Notes: generated by a model from the sequence alone, not told the origin. 64,000 bases of DNA from Kingdonia uniflora (GCA_014058105.1 JACGCM010001272.1:1116001-1180000); one strand, 5' to 3'; counted from the stretch's first letter, positions 11,218 to 23,944 are shown. Translations and numbers: made by a program.

Positions 11218-14200
11218 TATAAGTGTTAATTCATCATGAGTGTGGGGAGGTCAGGGGGAGATTTGGAAAAGAGAGATAAAAAAGTATTAAAATATAAGGC
11301 AAAGGGAAATTATGAAAAAGCATTATCACCGAAAAAATATAAGACGTCTGACAATGATTGTGGAAGGGATGCCTCAGTTCCAAAACTGAGGACGGTTCGT
11401 ACGAGGCCCAATAACTGCCAGTAGTTAGAGAGAGAAAATATAAATAATGCTTCATCTTCGTCATTCAAATGTTTATCAACTTCTAAAAACTTAAAGAGCA
11501 GTGAGAGAGGAAAGAGAAAAAATAGCAGAGAATTTTGTGAGAAATTAATCGAGAGTGATTAACAGTCAAAGCGAGAGAGAGTTGCAGAGACTAAGTTACA
11601 AAGGTGGTTATACAGCAGCGTTGCAAGGGAATGATTTAGCGCTGCATCAGATTCACATTATGACATAGAAGGTTAGTATAGGATTTGTGATACTTTGAAT
11701 GTTGTTTCTTTTGAAAATTCTTTTTTGTGATATGCAAATCTAAAGAATTTCCATTTACAGCAATCTATAAAAATCTACTTGATATATTTGTAAAAAATGA
11801 GATATGAAAGATATATGTATGTGGGTAATGTATATGCAAAAGATAATGATGGATACCTGAACCTGTATGTAGGTCAAATATGTGGAGTGTTGGATCAAAC
11901 CCTCATCTGTAGAGTTGTAGTTGATATGAAGACTTCACCTGTTAATGAGGTGTCAACCTCTGGGCGATCAGCTGAATTCGAGAATGCATTATCTGATAGG
12001 GAGGAAGAAGTAGAGGTATTTCAATTTCAAGATTTCCCTGGAAAATTGGTAACCAATTTCTTTGGAGTTTAGGGGAATCAATTTCTTTAGGGGAAGATGG
12101 GGTAATTTTATAGAACATGCCGGAAGGCATTTTAGAAGTTGTATTGTAGGATTTGGGGAGGAACACTTTTTTCTATTGGCTGATTTGGAGAAGGAGAAAT
12201 GAGATAGGGGTTTAGGGGATTCAATTTCTTTGGAGTATTATAATGAAAACGTCTAGGGTGACCTAGAAGAGGGCTTTATGTGTTACTTGTCTCAGTTGGA
12301 GTACGGGTTGAGTCTGCTCCTTAGAAATCTGTCGAAAGGGATTATGAACATCATTGGGGCATGTCATGTTCAGTTGAATGGGAATATGTAGGAGGTAATA
12401 AACGTCTGTGAATTTTTGAATAAGTTGTGGGAGGAGGATATCTCCTGAGGATGTTTTACAGTTTTATGAGGTAAAAAACTTTTCTGCAAGTGGTGGGGAA
12501 TGCTTTTTTGTGAGTTTAACTCAGCCTCTTCACTTCGATATGAATTTAGCAAGTCGAATGTGGAATGATAATATGATATGGGTGAAGGGTGATTGCCTTC
12601 AGAGAAAGAACCCATAGAACTTCCTTGTAGAACTGTGAAACAAAGTAAGTACAATAATGTATAGTGTATAAGATTGACATGTTAAAATTGTATCTTGCTC
12701 TGCTGATGATAATTTATTGTTGATTGACAGGTTCTCAATTGAAGGTGACGAGGAAAGAGTCTGTATTGAATATTGTTCCTCAGGAAGAGACCGAGCTCGA
12801 GGCTGTGCCGAAAGAACTCGGTATTTGCATAAAGAAATGTGTTAACAGCCAGTCTGAGAAATTTTAAAAGTCTCAAACAACGAGGCTAATGATGGGCGCT
12901 GGTGGCAACATGAAAAAGGGAACTGATTGGGAAAGGCGAGTGGTCTCTTCCAAGGCCTCTAGAGTGAACTTCGCGGATGTGCCAGAGTCTACTATGTCGA
13001 GCAAGCTAGCTCGGGCACTTCCAAAGAAAAAGATGTTGAAGCATGGTTCAACCTCCAAAACTACAGGAAGTGGTGAGGTCGAAGGAGGGGTAAAAAAGAG
13101 GAAGGTTGAGCCTTCTAAACTGATAGGGGCAAAGGTCGTAGAGGATCAACCTGTTATAGAAGACGATCTTAAAGAGATTGAGGAAAGGGCGAGGCTTGCA
13201 TCTCACAATGGGCAGGAAGAGATGAGCAAAATGGTAAGTTTATTGGTTTGAATATATAAATAATTTTGTATGGCGATTCGAGCTAATAGTGAGATCGATG
13301 CTGTTTATTTTTGTAGGCTGCTCGTTTAATGAAGGGGGTCTTCATCGGTGTGGAGGAGGTGAAAGCTAATCTTAAGAAGGGGAAGGCCGAGCTCAAGAAG
13401 AAGGTAGCTCGATTGAAAGCTAACTTGGCTAAGGAGGAGAAGCGATTGGAGGCCTTGAAGGCTTCTCAAGAGGTAGAGATTAACGATCTATTAGTAGAAG
13501 CGGAAAGGAATATGAAGGAGGTGGTAATCCAGTGTGATAGACTCGGGTGCCACCTCCTAAAAATGGGTATTCCAAAGCTGAGGTGAATGCCATCATGGCG
13601 GACCCCCATGTTGAGGAGGAGGAAGATGATGAGGTCGAAGATGCTGCTATTGGAGTTATGGATAGGTGGGATGGTGTCTCTCCCCAAACGGTACGAGACA
13701 ACCAAGTGGATGACAATGAGAATCCAGAGGAAGGAAACTAGAAGGTAGAGTAGAATGCTGACTCTATGATTGTATGAATGGTTTGGAATGTTATAATCCG
13801 ATGGAATATTATTTGTTGGATAGATTTTTGTAGGCTAAGATGTTTTTGAAAACCTTGTTGTAGAAACTTAAGGAAATGTGCCTCAGAAAAAAAGATTTAA
13901 AGAATGAGCTCGGTAAGGAGAAAGACACCTCAGCGTCCCTGTTGTCTTCGCAAACGGAGCTATAGGTTAGAAAAGAGTAATAAATATTTGACTTGTATGC
14001 TTCATTAGTCTAGAGCTACAAACTAAAAATTAGAGTGTAGAGATAAACCAAAAACCTACTATCAGTTTATAGGAGATGGCACTCAATGATGCATAGAAAA
14101 TATCAAATTATTGAAAAATTATAATATAAAGAATGTGTACCTTAGAATTGAAAGTATATGTTATTGTTCATCCAATTAAGATTGTACTTCGACCTTTAGT

Positions 14201-15771
14201 TTAGAAGTAATTTCACATAGTAGATGTCAAAAAAATAGAAATTTTGTTAGAAATGCGATCTATGTATTGAATATCCTGGATCGAACTGGATATATTGTAT
14301 CTGTGATGTGTAAGTTGAATTAGAGTCAGCTTGCTTGAGCGAAGATGTGATGCGCCAATATAACCAAGAATTTGCCGTAGAGTTTGATAGAATGAGAGAG
14401 GCAAATGAAGATAGAGAAGATCAACATGTAAAAGTACACTTTAAGTTTGTTGAGGCAACTCAAACTGCTGGCAACCTTACTCGGAAGATCGAGGAGAAAA
14501 ATGCTAAAATTAGTAAAGGGTAAAAAAAGCTCGCAGAGATGAAAGAAAAGACAACGAAGCTCAAAAGCCTGAATGATGCGCTGATGGTAAAGAGTAGGGA
14601 TGTTGACATGGCTCGATACCGTATACAGGCTTTAAAAAAGTCATAGGAAGGGTTATGTCATTTTGTGGCAAGTTTGAAGGACCAAATAATCAGCAAAACG
14701 AATGAACAAGAGCAGGCTCAAACTTATCTAGTAAGTACGAGAAGCGAGCTGACGCGATTGAATAAGAAAATGGTTGAGAAAGATAGCGAGCTGGAGAAAG
14801 CTTGAGATGACTTATCTACCTCTGATGTTGTGGTTGAGCAGTTGACTATAGCTTTACCTGCTAAAGATATAGAGTTTCAGATAGTGCAAAGGATGTGTGA
14901 TGAGTTCAATGAGAGGGTGGCTCAATTGAAGACCGATTTGGCCTAGGCCAATTCGCATGCCAGAAACGCTAAGGTTTGAGAGTGCTCAAGGAAGAATAAA
15001 AGTGACGTCAACGTCTCCCTTGTCCAAGGGGATGTAGTTAGCCTATCATCTTAAATAAGAAAGCTAGAGGGAAATGTAGCTCGAACTCAAGGTCATGTAC
15101 AAAAAGGGAATGAACGGTTAAGGAAGTGCCAAAGTAAGTTGGACGCTGCTCTTGCCAGGGAACAAGAGTTAGAACAGGTTATTAGAGGTACGGAGATTTT
15201 AATAAAGAAGAAAGACGAACTGTTAAAGAAATCTCCGGCTAGGGAAGATTTAAACAAGGAGCTTGAGGAACTTCGTGCTCAGGTGGTAGAACTGAGGATG
15301 ATTAATCAGGCAGAATCAGCTAAAGTTGATAAGAAGGCAAAGGAGAACATCAAATTTATGTCCCGCACAGATAGTCATATGGAATGGTAAGAAACACTGT
15401 ATAATAGGTTGAAAGAGCACCTTAAAATGGAAAGAGATAATTTTTTTAAGATGGTCGTGCCAGAGGCATTGCGCTCAGAGATGTTAATGGCAGTGATTTC
15501 CTATTTTGTTGAGGAAATTAGAAGGCTCGAGTAAGAGAGGAATACCTTGGATGACTATTTGTCGGGTAGAGGATGCATTTGTAGAGCTGAAGAAGATTAA
15601 GGAAACTGTATAAAATCTATGGAAATGGAGTTAGGTTCTCAACCTGTTGAATTGGTAGAGCAAGGAAGGGTCATTATGGCTGCTTGATTTTAAGAGTTGA
15701 TGGTTGATCGTCCTCCTGTTGTAGGGTAAGGCGTAACAGACCTCCTAACAATAGAAAAGAATTATTTGTAG
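11218..15771 (+). pseudogene. Antisense six-exon gene of Tat copy B (gypsy-type putative transposon protein with coiled coil)
   Basis: A TATAAG box at 11218 precedes a non-coding first exon. Splice sites match copy A: intron 1 at 11672-11912, intron 2 at 12645-12730, intron 3 at 13234-13316, intron 4 at 13745-13863 and intron 5 from 13966, whose acceptor is damaged (AG lost) near 14313. The start codon is at 11925. Exon 2 encodes the domain resembling the putative gypsy-type transposon protein family (PF04195), exon 3 a basic linker (KKKMLKHGSTSKTTGSG), and exons 4-6 long coiled coils and an acidic patch. The final stop is near 15769. Several in-frame stops, such as TAG at 13738, make it a pseudogene. 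It runs head-on into the element's pol gene. Confidence 0.7.
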
Positions 15772-15794
15772 TTGTTATAAATGTACCCTGACAA

Positions 15795-16620
15795 AGTATC
15801 TGTCACAGACATATTGAGAGATGAAAGCTAGTTTTACCTTGGGTTATCTTATGTCTGGCAGTACCTTCATTTTAATCACAGAGTATGAATGTCACAGCCA
15901 TATTGAGTGAGATGAAAGCTAGTTTTACCTTTGCTTTATCTTATGTCTGGTAGAGTTCCTTAATTGAAAACTAGTATTACCTTTATTTTAATCTCTGAGT
16001 ATAATTGTTGCAACCATATTGAAAGAGATGAAAGCTAGTTTTACATTTGTTTTATCTTATGCCTGGTAGAGTTCCTTGATTGAAAACTAGTATTACCTTT
16101 GTTTTAATCGTGGAGTATAATGTCACAGACATATTGAGAGAGATAAAAGCTAGTTTGACATTTTCTTTATCTTATGTCTAGTACAGTTCCTTGATTGAAA
16201 ACTTGTATTACCTTTATTTTAATCACGGAGTATAATGTTGCAGCCATATTGAGAGAGATAAAAGCTAATTTGACATTTGCTTTTTCTTATGTCTGGTAGA
16301 GTTTCTTGATTAAAATCTAGTATTACCTTTATTTTAATTACAGAGTATAATGTCGTAGCCATATTGCGATAGATGAAAGTTAGTTTGACATTTACTTTAT
16401 CTTATGTTTGGTTGAGTTCCTTGATTGAAAACTAGTATTACATTTGTTTTAATCGCGGAGTATAATGTCGCAGCCATATTGAGAGAGATGAAAGCTAGTT
16501 TGACATTTGCTTTATCTTATGTCTGGTAGAGTTCTTTGATTGAGAACTAGTATTACTTTTGTTTTAATCGCAGAATATGTATAGAGTCGATCAAAGCTAG
16601 TGTTATCCTTACTTTAACCA
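15795..16620. repeat. Tandem repeat block, about 115-base unit, Tat copy B
   Basis: About seven units, with unit starts (GATGAAAGCTAG or close variants) at 15911, 16027, 16142, 16257, 16372 and 16487, giving periods of 115-116 bases. It lies between integrase and the antisense gene. Such hypervariable 3' regions in Tat elements are a known source of satellite DNA. Copy A has a shorter, differently arranged version at 50900-51340. Confidence 0.85.
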
Positions 16621-16814
16621 GAGTAGAGGTCGATTGAAAGCTAGTAATACCTTTGCTTTAATCTATGTATTGTCTACGCAAGTAGAGAGTTGCGTGGGAA
16701 AAAACTTGAAAGTTTTCAAAGAATTGAATAGGATATACATTGGACGGAGATAAAAATCTTACTTTTGGAATGGAAAAAGTAAGAATTTGAAATAGAGTAG
16801 TAAGGGACTTAACG

Positions 16815-17990
16815 ATAGTACCGTTTCAGTCACCTAGTGTTCCAAGGATTTGAGATATAAACTCCCTCTTCGGTCATGAGGTAATATGATACCAGGCCAG
16901 TGAGACCTGTGATAAGAAATAGACCCTCCAAATTTTCAGCTAATTTCCTGGCATGAGGCTCTTTTCTGTATTGAGAGATTTCTCTGAGGATAAAATTGTC
17001 AATTTGGAAAGTACGGCTTCTGACTTGTCTATTGTACGAACTAACCAACATATGGTGATATCAACCCAGGTTGGCAATAGCGTATTCCCTATTCTCATCG
17101 ATCCAATTGAGGTTGCAGGCCAATTCAAACTTATTTTCTTTGTCAGTTAGTTCGTGATCTCTGACAGGATGATGGTATTTTGTTGGAATGACGGCTTCGG
17201 TCCCATAGGCAAAGAGAAATGGGGTGCAGCGGCTTGATTGACGAGGAGTGGTACGATACGCCTATAAGATATAAGGACGTTCTCGTACCCAGTTCCCTAT
17301 TTTCTGTGAGTAAAGCCTTTCTTGAGTCCATCCACGATGGTTTTGTTGGTGATTTTGGCGTGTCCATTGCCTTGAGGGAAGTAGGGGTTTGATGGTGAGT
17401 GGATGTTATTGTGTTTGTTGAGGAAAGCTACAACTTTTTCTCCAACGAATTGTGGCCTATTATCGATACGAATTAGATGGGGGAATCCAAACTGAGTAAT
17501 GATGTGTTCCCAGATAAAAGAGATGGTCTCCTCTTCTCTAGTTTGACAGAGTGGAACTACCTCTACCCATTTTGTAAAATAATCTGTAGTTATAAGTAGG
17601 TATTGGCGGTAACCTGGAGAATTAGGAAATTTACCGACAAAATTGAGCGCCCATCTTTCGAATGGCCAAAATACCATGCTTGTATGTAGTTCGAGTGCAG
17701 GGGCGTGAATCATTTATTCATGTCATTGACATGTATCATATTTGCGTGAGTACTTTTCTGCTTGCTTGTGCATGCCTGGCCAGAATATTCCTTGTGTAAT
17801 GGCTCTCTTTGTAAGTGATCGACCTGTGGCGTGGGAGCCACAAGTCCCTTCATGTAAATCGCAGAGCATCTTGACTACTTTCTTTCAGGAGATGCACTTA
17901 AGGTAAGGCCCTGTGACTGAATAACGATATAATGAACCATTTTAATTTGTGTAGCGCTTTGAGTTATCAATCAGCTGTCGGCGCACTTTT
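16815..17990 (-). pseudogene. Integrase of Tat copy B
   Basis: The core frame is 17713-17297 on the minus strand. It shows the first catalytic aspartate in TTDYFTKWVEVVPL and the second in LIRIDNRPQF. Where the third catalytic residue (glutamate) is expected, the sequence is NGHAKITNKTI, with lysine at 17356-17354. The upstream zinc-binding region is broken by a stop after the CQ motif (about 17740). The C-terminal part (17051-16830) ends GVYISNPWNTR, the usual end of Tat pol. Frameshifts separate the parts. Confidence 0.8.
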
Positions 17991-18007
17991 GGATCTGCTG
18001 GAAAGGG

Positions 18008-19500
18008 TCATTTGCATTCGTTGTTAATACCAAGGTAGGCAAGGAAGGGCTTTCGCCAATTGTCGACTTCCCTTTTATTGCCCCCAGTATTGATCGTGCA
18101 TACAGAAATGCCATCAATACTGGGGGTTGATATTACTTTGATCTGGAGATATCGAGCTTCTGTTCCCAAGACCCCGGCTAGATAAGCCAAGGAATTGGCA
18201 TGTCTATTTTTACCTAGAGAAAGATAATCAAGAGTTATTTGCACGAACTTGCTCATCCTATCTACAATGAGGGTTGCGTATTCGATCATCTTTCCATTCT
18301 TTTTGTATTGCTCAGAGTAATGGTGGACGATGAGAAGTAAATCTGTGCAAACTGAGAGTTCTGGGACGCCGAGCTTGATAAACACGTAATTATGACATTT
18401 TTAATATACTTGAACATGTATTTTAGTCGTCCATTATATTTAATTTTGGGTACTTATGTACATTTGTTTAATTGTAGCTATTGGAGATGGATTTTTGAAA
18501 CCAAGCTCTTAAAGTCAAGTAAAAGTGTCTCCAGCAGTTCATAGCACAAAAAGTCAAAGACACAATATATTTGGTCTCAAGATTGAAGAAATATATACAC
18601 AAATATTCTTGGAGAATAAGATCAAAGAATATATTGCATCCAAGATCCTTGAAGATATTTTATATTGAAGATATATGCAAGAGTTTTCATGAAGAAAGAT
18701 ATCTACATCACTTAAGGAAATTATATGCAAGAATATTGGTTGTAAAATTATAAGATATTATTGTGAAAATATTCTTTACAATTTAATGTATAGTTTCTAA
18801 ATTTGGGTTCCTTCTCCTATAAAAGGAACCTTCCCCACATTGTAATTGAGCATCTCATATTGGAGCAAGTTTAAAAGTAATAAAGTCTTAGTTTTATTTA
18901 ATTGTCTCATCTCTCTTTTATTTTCTTTTCTAGATAATTAGTTGTTAATGCGATAAAGCCCGAGATGAGCGGCTAATCTTCTAGTTAAGGCTAGGATGAG
19001 GCCTCTTCTTGGATGAGCAATAGTTGGTATTAATTAGGTTTTAATTAGTTTTTTCTTAGTACTTTATGATTGATAAGTTAGTGCATCATATCGAAGGCTT
19101 TACCATAGCTTCGGTTTGGTGTACAATAACTTTGGATACAAACAAGTGCTACTAACCGTAGATTTCATTTGGAGATCTAAACAAGAGAAATCAATACGAT
19201 TTCAATTCGTATTTGGTAACATTGTTGAAGGATTTAAAGTCCAAGCGGATTGATTTCTTAATTCTGTCGTTGAAAGGGGAAATCAATACGATTTCAATTC
19301 CTTACCCTGCGGTTCCTGCTGATCCATCTGTAAGAAGTCTCCACCCTTTCTTTGTAATCCATTCAGCTCGCTCATCAAATACTTTAGTGGGTGGATCTTC
19401 TATAATATCTTCTGCAAGGTCAGGATCGTGCCCCTCCCACTCGAGATCTTCTACTGGAAAATCCATGAGAAAATCGGTAATGGTCTGACCCTTTTTGAAA
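18008..19500 (-). pseudogene. Second RNase H (Tat-type) of copy B, split by an insert
   Basis: The N-terminal half (about 19360-19206) contains the RNase H start LLTDGSAG and ends near NNVTKYE. The C-terminal half (18385-18008) contains a DYLSLGKNRHANSLAYLA segment, which holds the family's final conserved N and A residues, and continues toward integrase. Together with the RNase H directly after RT this gives the two-RNase-H arrangement typical of the Tat clade. About 822 foreign bases separate the halves, and some 25 bases of the gene are missing at the junction compared with copy A. Confidence 0.7.
18384..19205 (+). mobile_element. Inserted sequence in copy B, possibly an LTR fragment
   Basis: Foreign sequence of about 822 bases inside the second RNase H. 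It contains CCTATAAAAGGAACC at about 18818, followed by AATAAAG at 18879, an order seen in short plant LTRs. No clear TG...CA ends or target duplication was found. Its right end carries 22 bases copied from the neighbouring gene (see findings). Identity as a retrotransposon LTR is a guess. Confidence 0.45.
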
Positions 19501-19526
19501 TGACGCTGTTCGAACTTGATATCATG

Positions 19527-20900
19527 TTATCCCAAACTGACTGACCATTGTTGCACTCTCCTTGATTTTTTTTTCTGGGACAAAACCTCCTGAAATAGGT
19601 AGTTCGCCATGACTTTGACTGAATGAGCTTGGAAGTAGTGTTTAAGTTTTTGTGAGGTGTAAATAAGAGTTAGAAGGAGTCTCTCGATTTTAGAATACCT
19701 CGTTTTTGCTAGAGTAAGGGTTTTACTAATGAAGTAGGCTGGTTTCTCAATTTTCCCATTAAGTCTAATAAGAACCGAGCTTATTGAAGTATCTGTAATT
19801 TCTAGGTAGATGATCAGTTTCTCATTATCAATTGTGGTACTCATTATGAGAGACCTCCTCAAATAAGTTATGAGATCCAGAAAAACTACCTCACATTCTG
19901 AGATCCATTGGACCTCTGCAATTGGCTAAACTTTTCATCGTTCGGTACAACTCCAGAGTACTAAGAATAGCCAATGACAAGGATGTAAAGATTTTAAAAC
20001 GAATTGGTTGATAGCGGTAATCTTGCCAACAATTTTTTATACGTCTTTCATCGTCTTTGGAGATGGCATGTTGAGGAGATCTCGAATTTGATCTAGATCG
20101 GCCTCAATCCCTTTCATGCTGTTGAGATGGCCGAGGAATCGGCTGAATGTACTCAGAATTAATACTTATCAGGATTGAGTCTCATCCTGTAAGATCGAAG
20201 AATGTTAAATATTGTGTTAAGATCTGCAATGTGGTTGACTAACTGTATGATATTGCATAAGAGATCATCAATCTAGACTTCCACAACTTTCCTAAGATGT
20301 GCTTTGAACATAGTAGTCATCAACCGTTGAAAGTTGCGCCTGCATTTTTGAGTCCGAAGGGCATGATTTTGAAGTAGTAAAGTCCTCTTTTAGTGATAAA
20401 AGTCATCTTTTCTTGATCTTCTTCCAAGAGTAGAATCTGATTGTATCCAAAAATAGCATCCATCATAGATAGGAGTTCGTGACCTGCTGTGGAATTAAGG
20501 ATTTATTGGATGTTGGGGAGAGGAAAACTATCATTTAGAGTATGTTTGTTTAGATCTGTGAAATCTACACAAACTCGGACTTTTCAATTCTATTTTGGGA
20601 TAACGACGATGTTGGATATCAAATTTTGATATCTGGCTTCTCGAATAAATCCTAATTTGATCAATTTCTCAATCTCCATATTAACTTTATCTCGAAGTCG
20701 AGGTGATAGTCGTCCTTGCTTCTGTTTGACGGCCGCGACATTGATGTTGATGGCCAATTTGTGACATGCCTTGGCTGGATCGACCACAGGCATTTCTTCA
20801 AAAGTCTACGCAAAAACGTCTTGATTTGGTCGTAAGAACTGAATGAGAGCATCCTTATCGTGCTTGTCCAGCTTGGTACCGATAAAAGTACCTCTGCTAG
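19527..20900 (-). pseudogene. Reverse transcriptase and RNase H of Tat copy B
   Basis: The N-terminal RT region (20793-20590) contains RDKVNMEIEKLIKLGFIREA and ends NIVVIPK. The catalytic box reads WIDDLL near 20275 (usually YVDD or YIDD). The RNase H part (19862-19527) contains KPAYFISKTLTLAKTRYSKIE and LKHYFQAHSVKVM, typical of Ty3/gypsy pol. Frameshifts between 20590 and 19900 interrupt the palm. It is preceded by protease and followed by the second RNase H. Confidence 0.8.
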
Positions 20901-21033
20901 GTCCATCAATGTTGACGTATTTTGTAGACTCATCTGTTGAAGGTTGATCATCAAGGTGATCAACTTTCTATAATTACTATGCAGCGTATCTGTCTGAAGT
21001 ATTTAAAATTACTGAGAAGGTATTTTCACAAGC

Positions 21034-21470
21034 TCAAGAAAGCTTTTGACTACCCTTGATTTTATAGATACCATTATTGTATTTAAAGCGGAGTGCTTGA
21101 TAATAGGTAGAAGTGATTGCTTCCATGTTGTGTATCCAGTAGAGGCCCATAATCCCGAGATAACGAGATTTGGCATTGATTACGCAGAAAATAACGTCGA
21201 TTTTGGCTGGTCCTGTGGTAATTGGTAAGTTGATCTTGCCTACTTTCTCTTCTTTAGAACCATTAAATCCACTGATATCGGTGTCGCTTGGAATAACTTG
21301 ATCGGCCAACCTTATTTTGCAGATAGTGCTCTGAAAGAGAATCTCAATACCGCTTCCAGTATCGATCATCATTGTGTGCATGACAAACTTCTTCATCTTG
21401 AGCATTATGACTAGTGCATCATGATGTATAAATTTTATATGACTAATGTCGCAATCTTCGAATGAGATCC
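21034..21470 (-). pseudogene. Aspartic protease of Tat copy B
   Basis: The frame 21405-21034 has an intact active-site motif, MMIDTGSGIEILFQST, and the downstream strand YLGIMGLYWIHNM. It cleaves the gag-pol polyprotein in active elements. Copy A has arginine for glycine in the same motif (DTRSG), so B retains the more ancestral protease despite damage elsewhere. Confidence 0.85.
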
Positions 21471-21499
21471 CAAGCCGACGATTACTCGACTCAAGCAGA

Positions 21500-23251
21500 A
21501 GCTTGGCTTCTTTATCTTGAGGTGTGAGATCACAGAATTTAGACAGTCTCCTGCGCTTTAATCAGTAAGAGTTGGTGATCTGATGGATTTCAATCATGTT
21601 GTTATGGTGCATATGGTAGAGATGTTTCTCCTCAACTTGATCTTCAACCTGGACTACTTTGAGTTACTTCTTATAGCTACCATCCTTGTATGATTTTAGG
21701 TCGATAATGTATTCGAACATCCGTCCCTCCTTAAAAATGAATTCCAGCAACCTCTGTAAAATATAGCAGTTGTCAGTAGAATGATGGTTTACCCTGTGAT
21801 GCATGCAATACGGGCGGTTCTCTATTGGCTCCAATGGTTGAGAGGGACGATATAGCTTATCCTTGGAGAGGATTGAAAAAATTATGGAGATTCAAGCATT
21901 TATCCTTGGGAGGACCAGTTTGGGTAGTGAACTGCCTTTTCGAGGGTTGCCAGTATTTCCCTTGGAGCTCTTTTGATCACCCTGATCCTCCTTTAGTTCA
22001 GTGCTTCGATCTGTGGATGGACCTTTCGTGGTTATACAGATTTAGTAGATTTATGCCTTTCAGACATCATCATTTCTAGGTCGACGTACCTATTGACCTT
22101 GGTGATTATATCTTCCAAGGTCACAGGTTTGTTGAGGAAGAGGTATTATTTGGCCTTGCAGTCGAGCTTGAGCACGTTAGTTAAAGCAGTAACAGTTATT
22201 TTCTGATTGAGACTATATACTTTACGTGCGAGCTCAAAAAACTTCTTTGCAAAAGCCTCGAGCTTCTCTTTGTATAACTGTTTAAGACTAATAAGGGAAT
22301 ATAAATTCTCCTCTTTGTCTCTGTTGTGAGAATACTTCTTGATAAATTATTTCTACAGCGGGTCGAATGTATGTATGGAGTCTTCAGGTAATGAGTAGAA
22401 CCACCAGAGCGGCTTTTCCTGTAGACTTGTGGCGAACAATCGGTAGAGGATATGGTTGAGATTGGAGTACAACCCCAATGAATCACGGTATTATTGAATA
22501 TTCTCCGTTGGATTGGTGCCCTTGTATTTGCGAATTTTTTTAGTGTGAAAACCTTTTGGTATTTCCATATCGAATAGTTCTTTGGCAATTGGTCTCCCTT
22601 ATAACTTGGTAAGGTCGTCCGTAGTGTCCAGAACTTGTGTTTCGATCAACTCTTTGATATGCTTATTCATATGCTCGTGCGTAACATATTGACATGTCGG
22701 CTGAGTGGCTTGACGAAGAGGTTGAGGATTTTGAGTACCGATACCTTCACTTAAACGATCACGTGCTAGAATTCGAGGTTGAGGTCACTGTTCTTTTTCC
22801 TAATGTTTGGAGAATTGGTAACCTCGGCTGATTTTGGACTGAAATTCACCACCCAAATGAATGAAAAGCTGAGGTTCTGTTGAACATTTATGGAAATAGC
22901 TTTGTTGGTGGCTCCTCGTGGTTCTAACCTTTCCCGCGCAGAAACAAAAGAGGTTTCTGGCAATTGATCGTGATTTCTTATTGGAGGAGTCTGTTGAGTA
23001 TCTTAAGTGCTTGTAAAGTGACCTGCATGGTTGTCATTTGGACTTCATATCGTTTGAACGCTGTCAAACGAGCTTGTTGCTCGCCTTCGAGCTCCTTCTC
23101 GCGGAGCTCTCGGTCAAGAGTTAACTGACATTCAAGCTCATTGCGTTTCTCTATTTTAACGTAAAGAATTCACGCGTAGCCCTGTAAGTTGTTCTGGCTC
23201 AACTGAAAGATTGAGCTGGATTCCAGTTGTTGGTCGTCTGGAAGTGGCCAT
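21500..23251 (-). pseudogene. Gag of Tat copy B
   Basis: The probable start ATG is at 23251, inside MATSRRPTTGIQ, 77 bases after the LTR. The N-terminal part is charged and helical, with LTLDRELREKELE. The middle part (about 22600-22100) is the retrotransposon gag domain, matching copy A, and it is heavily frame-shifted. The region toward 21500 contains a degenerate cysteine/histidine stretch (CMHHRVNHHS-like) before protease. Apparent plus-strand open frames at 21825-22079 are shadows. Confidence 0.7.
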
Positions 23252-23306
23252 GGTTGAAATTTGTAGTAGAGTGAATGTATGCCTTTGGATATCGTGGAAA
23301 TGTCTT

Positions 23307-23327
23307 CTTTCCCACACACGGGCCAAA
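23307..23327 (-). promoter_or_regulatory. Primer-binding site of Tat copy B
   Basis: Directly inside the 5' LTR the minus strand reads TTTGGCCCGTGTGTGGGA. It is equivalent to TTTGGCGCCGTATGTGGGA in copy A, the form complementary to a tRNA 3' end (tRNA-Asp type in Tat/Athila elements), with a one-base loss. Confidence 0.7.
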
Positions 23328-23944
23328 TGTAATGGCCTAATTCCGTAAGCTCGAGATGGCTTGGAATTAGCTCTTACACCAATGTTCCTATGAAAAAAAC
23401 TAATATAAAAAAAATGACACAGGTGATTTAGCGGGGAAAACCTTTAAATAGGTAAAAAACCACAACCTCGAGTTGAGGGTTTTTGTAATAGTGATTTTTA
23501 TTGCTTGAGGCTGATATCTTATTACAAGTGATCTCTCGAACTATAAATACTTGATCTTATAAATAAGAAGTTTGGTATTTTGAGAATCTAGAAATGTAAT
23601 TTTCTTGGTGATCTCTCGTATATATTTTTGGTCCCTGTCTCTTCTAGAACTTTCCTTTATATAGGCCCTCTCCGCAGTTCTTTATCATACAGAAGCACAT
23701 TCTTCGAACAACGTGGTAAGTGGCAAGTAGTGCTTGATTGAGTAACTGTTGAGTTCATGAGAAACAGGTGTCTTTGACTTGTTCATGTTTTTCTGTTGAG
23801 CTCGACCCACGTTCTTTATTTGTTCAAGGCGTAGGTGTCAATACTGACTGGTAATGTCACGTGTAGATTACGTGAGTCTAACATGGAGGTAGTTTGAACT
23901 GGAAATAGCTCGAATTGGGTTAGATCGAGGGATAGGCCCCTACA
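23328..23944 (-). repeat. 5' LTR of Tat copy B
   Basis: 617 bases, TGTAATGGCCTAATTCCG to GATAGGCCCCTACA as read on the plus strand. It carries a minus-strand TATATAAAG box near 23655. It is paired with 8344-8957. Confidence 0.9.

Larger units (their letters stand above)
8344..23944 (-). mobile_element. Full-length Tat-lineage Ty3/gypsy retrotransposon (copy B)
   Basis: Minus-strand element of about 15.6 kb bounded by LTRs that begin and end TG...CA. Flanking bases GGCAC and GACAC fit a 5-base target duplication with one change. In element order it holds 5' LTR, primer-binding site, gag, protease, RT, RNase H, a second RNase H, integrase, a tandem-repeat block, an antisense six-exon gene, two short antisense ORFs, a polypurine tract and 3' LTR. 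A second RNase H and antisense genes are features of the Tat clade (Retand/Ogre-like). Stops in every pol domain and strongly diverged LTRs mark it as old. It sits inside the hAT transposase gene. Confidence 0.88.

Noticed and set aside
15795..16620. Tandem array considered as a CRISPR-like array
   Set aside because: Units are contiguous with no unique spacers, lie within a plant retrotransposon, and vary along their whole length.
21825..22079. Open plus-strand frame of 84 codons
   Set aside because: It overlaps copy B gag on the other strand, has no homologous frame in copy A, and is best seen as a shadow.
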